A stretch of 23,748 bases of DNA from Hyphomonadaceae bacterium (lineage in GTDB: Bacteria; Pseudomonadota; Alphaproteobacteria; Caulobacterales; Hyphomonadaceae). Where the stretch lies: positions 1 through 23,748 of the forward strand of contig JADKDU010000019.1 in the NCBI GenBank assembly GCA_016714495.1, given 5' to 3'. Position numbers and translations under genes: made by a program. The notes beneath the pieces are model-generated. The model did not search any database. It saw only the letters and a list, made by a program, of their open reading frames with translations, and had not been told where the DNA came from. Shown here piece by piece: positions 22,243 through 23,748 of the stretch; the first letter of the stretch is position 1; every line of letters begins with the position of its first letter.

Positions 22243-22883
22243 GGTGATGGCGTCCTGCTTCGGCGGGTCGATGTCCGCCCCGCCGACGTCTGGAGCCTTT
22301 GCAACAGCAACAGCATGTCGTCCCATGATTCAGCTTCCTTCTGTTCAAGCCGGGTGTGCAGCTTCTCGTAGGTAGTTTGGCGCATGTGTTTTGGACGGAA
22401 TGCCGGGTCGTCTATCCCCAGCTCTGCCCCGAGGCGGCGCCTGATCTTGTGGGCCTGCCGGGTGGCTCTGTCGCTTTGCCGCTCGCGGGTGGAGGCATGC
22501 ACCAAGCCGGAGCACTTTCGGCACAGGAAGCGCTGCTGTGCCCCGTACAAATGCAAGGCGCGGCATCCGCATCGAGGGCAGAAGAAATACGGCTGGTCAT
22601 TTCCGAAGGGTTTTGGGACGCGTGTCAGGGTGACCGTCTGATCGACCGGCTGCCAATCACCGCCGCTCTCTCGGAACCTGAAGTCCAGGCGGATTTCATC
22701 GCGACCGCCGACGACCCAAATCCAGCTGTTGGTCTCGCCGTCGCCACCGGTCCAGCCCCAGCGCCCGCTCCAGCCTTCGCTAAACACGCCATGCTTTGCC
22801 ATCGAGTTCGCCGACAGGCGGCGATGCGCTTCAACGGCGCCGCGATGCCGCCGGTTGTGTCCGCCTGAACCTAGGCCACCCAT
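22215..22883 (-). CDS. 'MGGLGSG' zinc-ribbon protein, 222 aa
   Basis: The start MGGLGSGGHNRRHRGAVEAH is the signature of a proteobacterial family of unknown function found in accessory and prophage regions. The middle part is beta-rich (WSGRWGWTGGD, IRLDFRFRESGG). A zinc ribbon follows, FFCPRCGCRALHLYG with FLCRKCSGLVH supplying CxxC pairs, then a basic helix (RATRQAHKIRRRLGAELG). DNA or RNA binding is plausible but not shown. GGAGG lies 10 bases before the ATG. The end overlaps the following gene's start, suggesting a cluster. Confidence 0.75.
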   Translation of the reverse strand: MGGLGSGGHNRRHRGAVEAHRRLSANSMAKHGVFSEGWSGRWGWTGGDGETNSWIWVVGGRDEIRLDFRFRESGGDWQPVDQTVTLTRVPKPFGNDQPYFFCPRCGCRALHLYGAQQRFLCRKCSGLVHASTRERQSDRATRQAHKIRRRLGAELGIDDPAFRPKHMRQTTYEKLHTRLEQKEAESWDDMLLLLQRLQTSAGRTSTRRSRTPSPCRRRSAFW

Positions 22884-22969
22884 GGTCGATGGCCTCCAGG
22901 ATTGCCCAAATCAGTTGGCGAGTTGCATTGGCTGGAAGGCGCGCGGCCTCCGGAAAAATCGTGACGTAA

Positions 22970-23075
22970 CCCCTCATTTGTTACCCCTACCGCCCCTCAT
23001 GTGAGGGGTGAGGGCGACGATATTCCCCAATGTGTCGCCCCTCACTTGCAACCGATCCTCGCCCCTCATTTGAGG
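22970..23075. repeat. Iteron-like CCCCTCA repeat array
   Basis: CCCCTCA followed by a two-base step and G occurs at 22970, 22993, 23038 and 23062, so starts are 23, 45 and 24 bp apart, close to multiples of about 23 (two helical turns). Two copies extend into palindromes: CCCCTCATGTGAGGGG (22993-23008) and CCTCATTTGAGG (23064-23075). The array lies in the 3' coding part of the winged-helix gene and just past its stop. Confidence 0.6.
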
Positions 23076-23606
23076 TGCACCTTCTATATCTACGCTGCCT
23101 CCCTTCTTCTTTCGGCCACGAGCGTGCGGCTTCAGCTCATTCTTCAGCCAAGCGCGCACACCGCGAACGTCATTGATTCCGGAGCGTCGGAGCTCTGCCA
23201 TTTTCTCTCGCCAGTCGTCCGTCGCGACCGTGGCTTCGGGGCTTTTCCGCATCGTTGGAAACCATGTCAGGCCGTATCGGGTTGGCTCACCGCCATTGCC
23301 AATGCAAAAGCCCTGGAAGGTCTTCTGGATGAAACCGCACAACTCCAGTTCGGCGAAACCCTTTCGGATATCGGCCTTGCTAGCGCCATGCGCTTCGAGC
23401 TGCCGGTAGGTCGCAGCGAGATTGCCGTTCTCTGTGCCCGCATGACACAGATACTCGATCAGCAGCAGATCAAGGATCCGTCGCGCGGTTATGGAGAGCG
23501 CGGCAAAGGTTGGACAACCGAGCATGTCGATGGCGATCCAGAACCACGGGATGTCTTCCGGTGGGCCGCCGTCGAGCCCTCCACGCCTGCATTTCCTGCG
23601 AGCCAT
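22974..23606 (-). CDS. Winged-helix-like accessory protein, 210 aa
   Basis: The protein starts MARRKCRRGGLDGGPPEDIP WFWI and contains LSITARRILDLLLIEYLCHA, ENGNLAATYRQLEAHGASKA and ELELCGFIQKTFQ, a winged-helix arrangement known to me from alphaproteobacterial plasmid and island proteins, some near replication genes. The tail is basic (PHARGRKKKGG) and ends with short MRG/VRG repeats that are the coding side of the CCCCTCA array. The ATG directly follows the stop of an upstream frame. A replication or regulatory role is inferred. Confidence 0.65.
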   Translation of the reverse strand: MARRKCRRGGLDGGPPEDIPWFWIAIDMLGCPTFAALSITARRILDLLLIEYLCHAGTENGNLAATYRQLEAHGASKADIRKGFAELELCGFIQKTFQGFCIGNGGEPTRYGLTWFPTMRKSPEATVATDDWREKMAELRRSGINDVRGVRAWLKNELKPHARGRKKKGGSVDIEGAPQMRGEDRLQVRGDTLGNIVALTPHMRGGRGNK

Positions 23607-23748
23607 CTATGCGGCCCTCCCGTGGACCGGAGGCAGCTTGCCAGTGTCGCCGGAATTCGATGTGTCGGACTCTACCGAGACCCGCTCGACCCATGAGCGC
23701 AGGATGTAGCGGGCATGGTGGCCGGGAAATGAGCCGCGGTGCGACTCG
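23607..23748 (-). CDS. C-terminal part of an unknown gene (cut by window edge)
   Basis: The minus-strand frame open from the right edge reads ESHRGSFPGHHARYILRSWV, then ERVSVESDTSNSGDTGKLPP and a TAG immediately before the next gene's ATG. That tight junction suggests an operon and supports the frame being real. Too little is present to assign a family. Confidence 0.45.
   Translation of the reverse strand, partial: ESHRGSFPGHHARYILRSWVERVSVESDTSNSGDTGKLPPVHGRAA

Noticed and set aside
22242..22326. Start at 22326 for the gene ending at 21457
   Set aside because: It would need a 112-nt overlap with the zinc-ribbon gene, and the added residues are an alternate-frame reading of that gene.
22970..23075. 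CCCCTCA array as a CRISPR or minisatellite
   Set aside because: The units are 7-16 bp with irregular multiples of about 23 bp, and the array is part of a coding frame.

Overview
The window is GC-rich accessory DNA, most likely from an alphaproteobacterium. That placement is inferred from gene families (a DUF3363-type relaxase, an ArdC tail, an IS66 element, a 'MGGLGSG' zinc-ribbon protein) and from a tRNA-Gly(GCC) fragment with encoded CCA. No core chromosomal gene is present.

Positions 1-12146 look like the end of an integrated mobile element. In order there are: the tail of an ArdC-like antirestriction protein; a small unknown gene; a 'mobile mystery' pair (HTH protein A plus Fic-domain protein B) behind four imperfect palindromes spaced exactly 33 bp apart; a hairpin-rich non-coding stretch with a 52-residue small ORF; a complete IS66-family insertion (2620-5523) with an 8-bp target duplication; a DUF3363 relaxase behind a possible oriT; an unrecognised gene with a possible nuclease motif; a DUF5623-like gene; an AlpA-like excisionase candidate; and a tyrosine recombinase. 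The recombinase lies beside the 3' 45 nt of a tRNA-Gly(GCC) gene, the expected attachment-site scar. The orientation of that scar places the element to its left.

Positions 12147-23748 are an accessory region of small, mostly envelope-directed genes. They include a two-helix membrane protein, a zinc-ribbon/transmembrane protein, a TerB-DnaJ (DjlA-like) protein, a Sel1-repeat serine protease, several secreted proteins or lipoproteins, an Excalibur-domain protein, a 41-residue small ORF, and a right-end cluster (zinc-ribbon, unknown and winged-helix-like proteins) whose winged-helix gene contains a CCCCTCA repeat array. A ~90-bp interspersed repeat family and two partial gene duplications punctuate this half.

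Many reading frames across the whole window are broken by single-base indels, while their protein homology continues in the next frame. The recombinase also has an in-frame stop. Either the locus is decaying or the assembly carries uncorrected indels, so every pseudogene call here is conditional on sequence accuracy.
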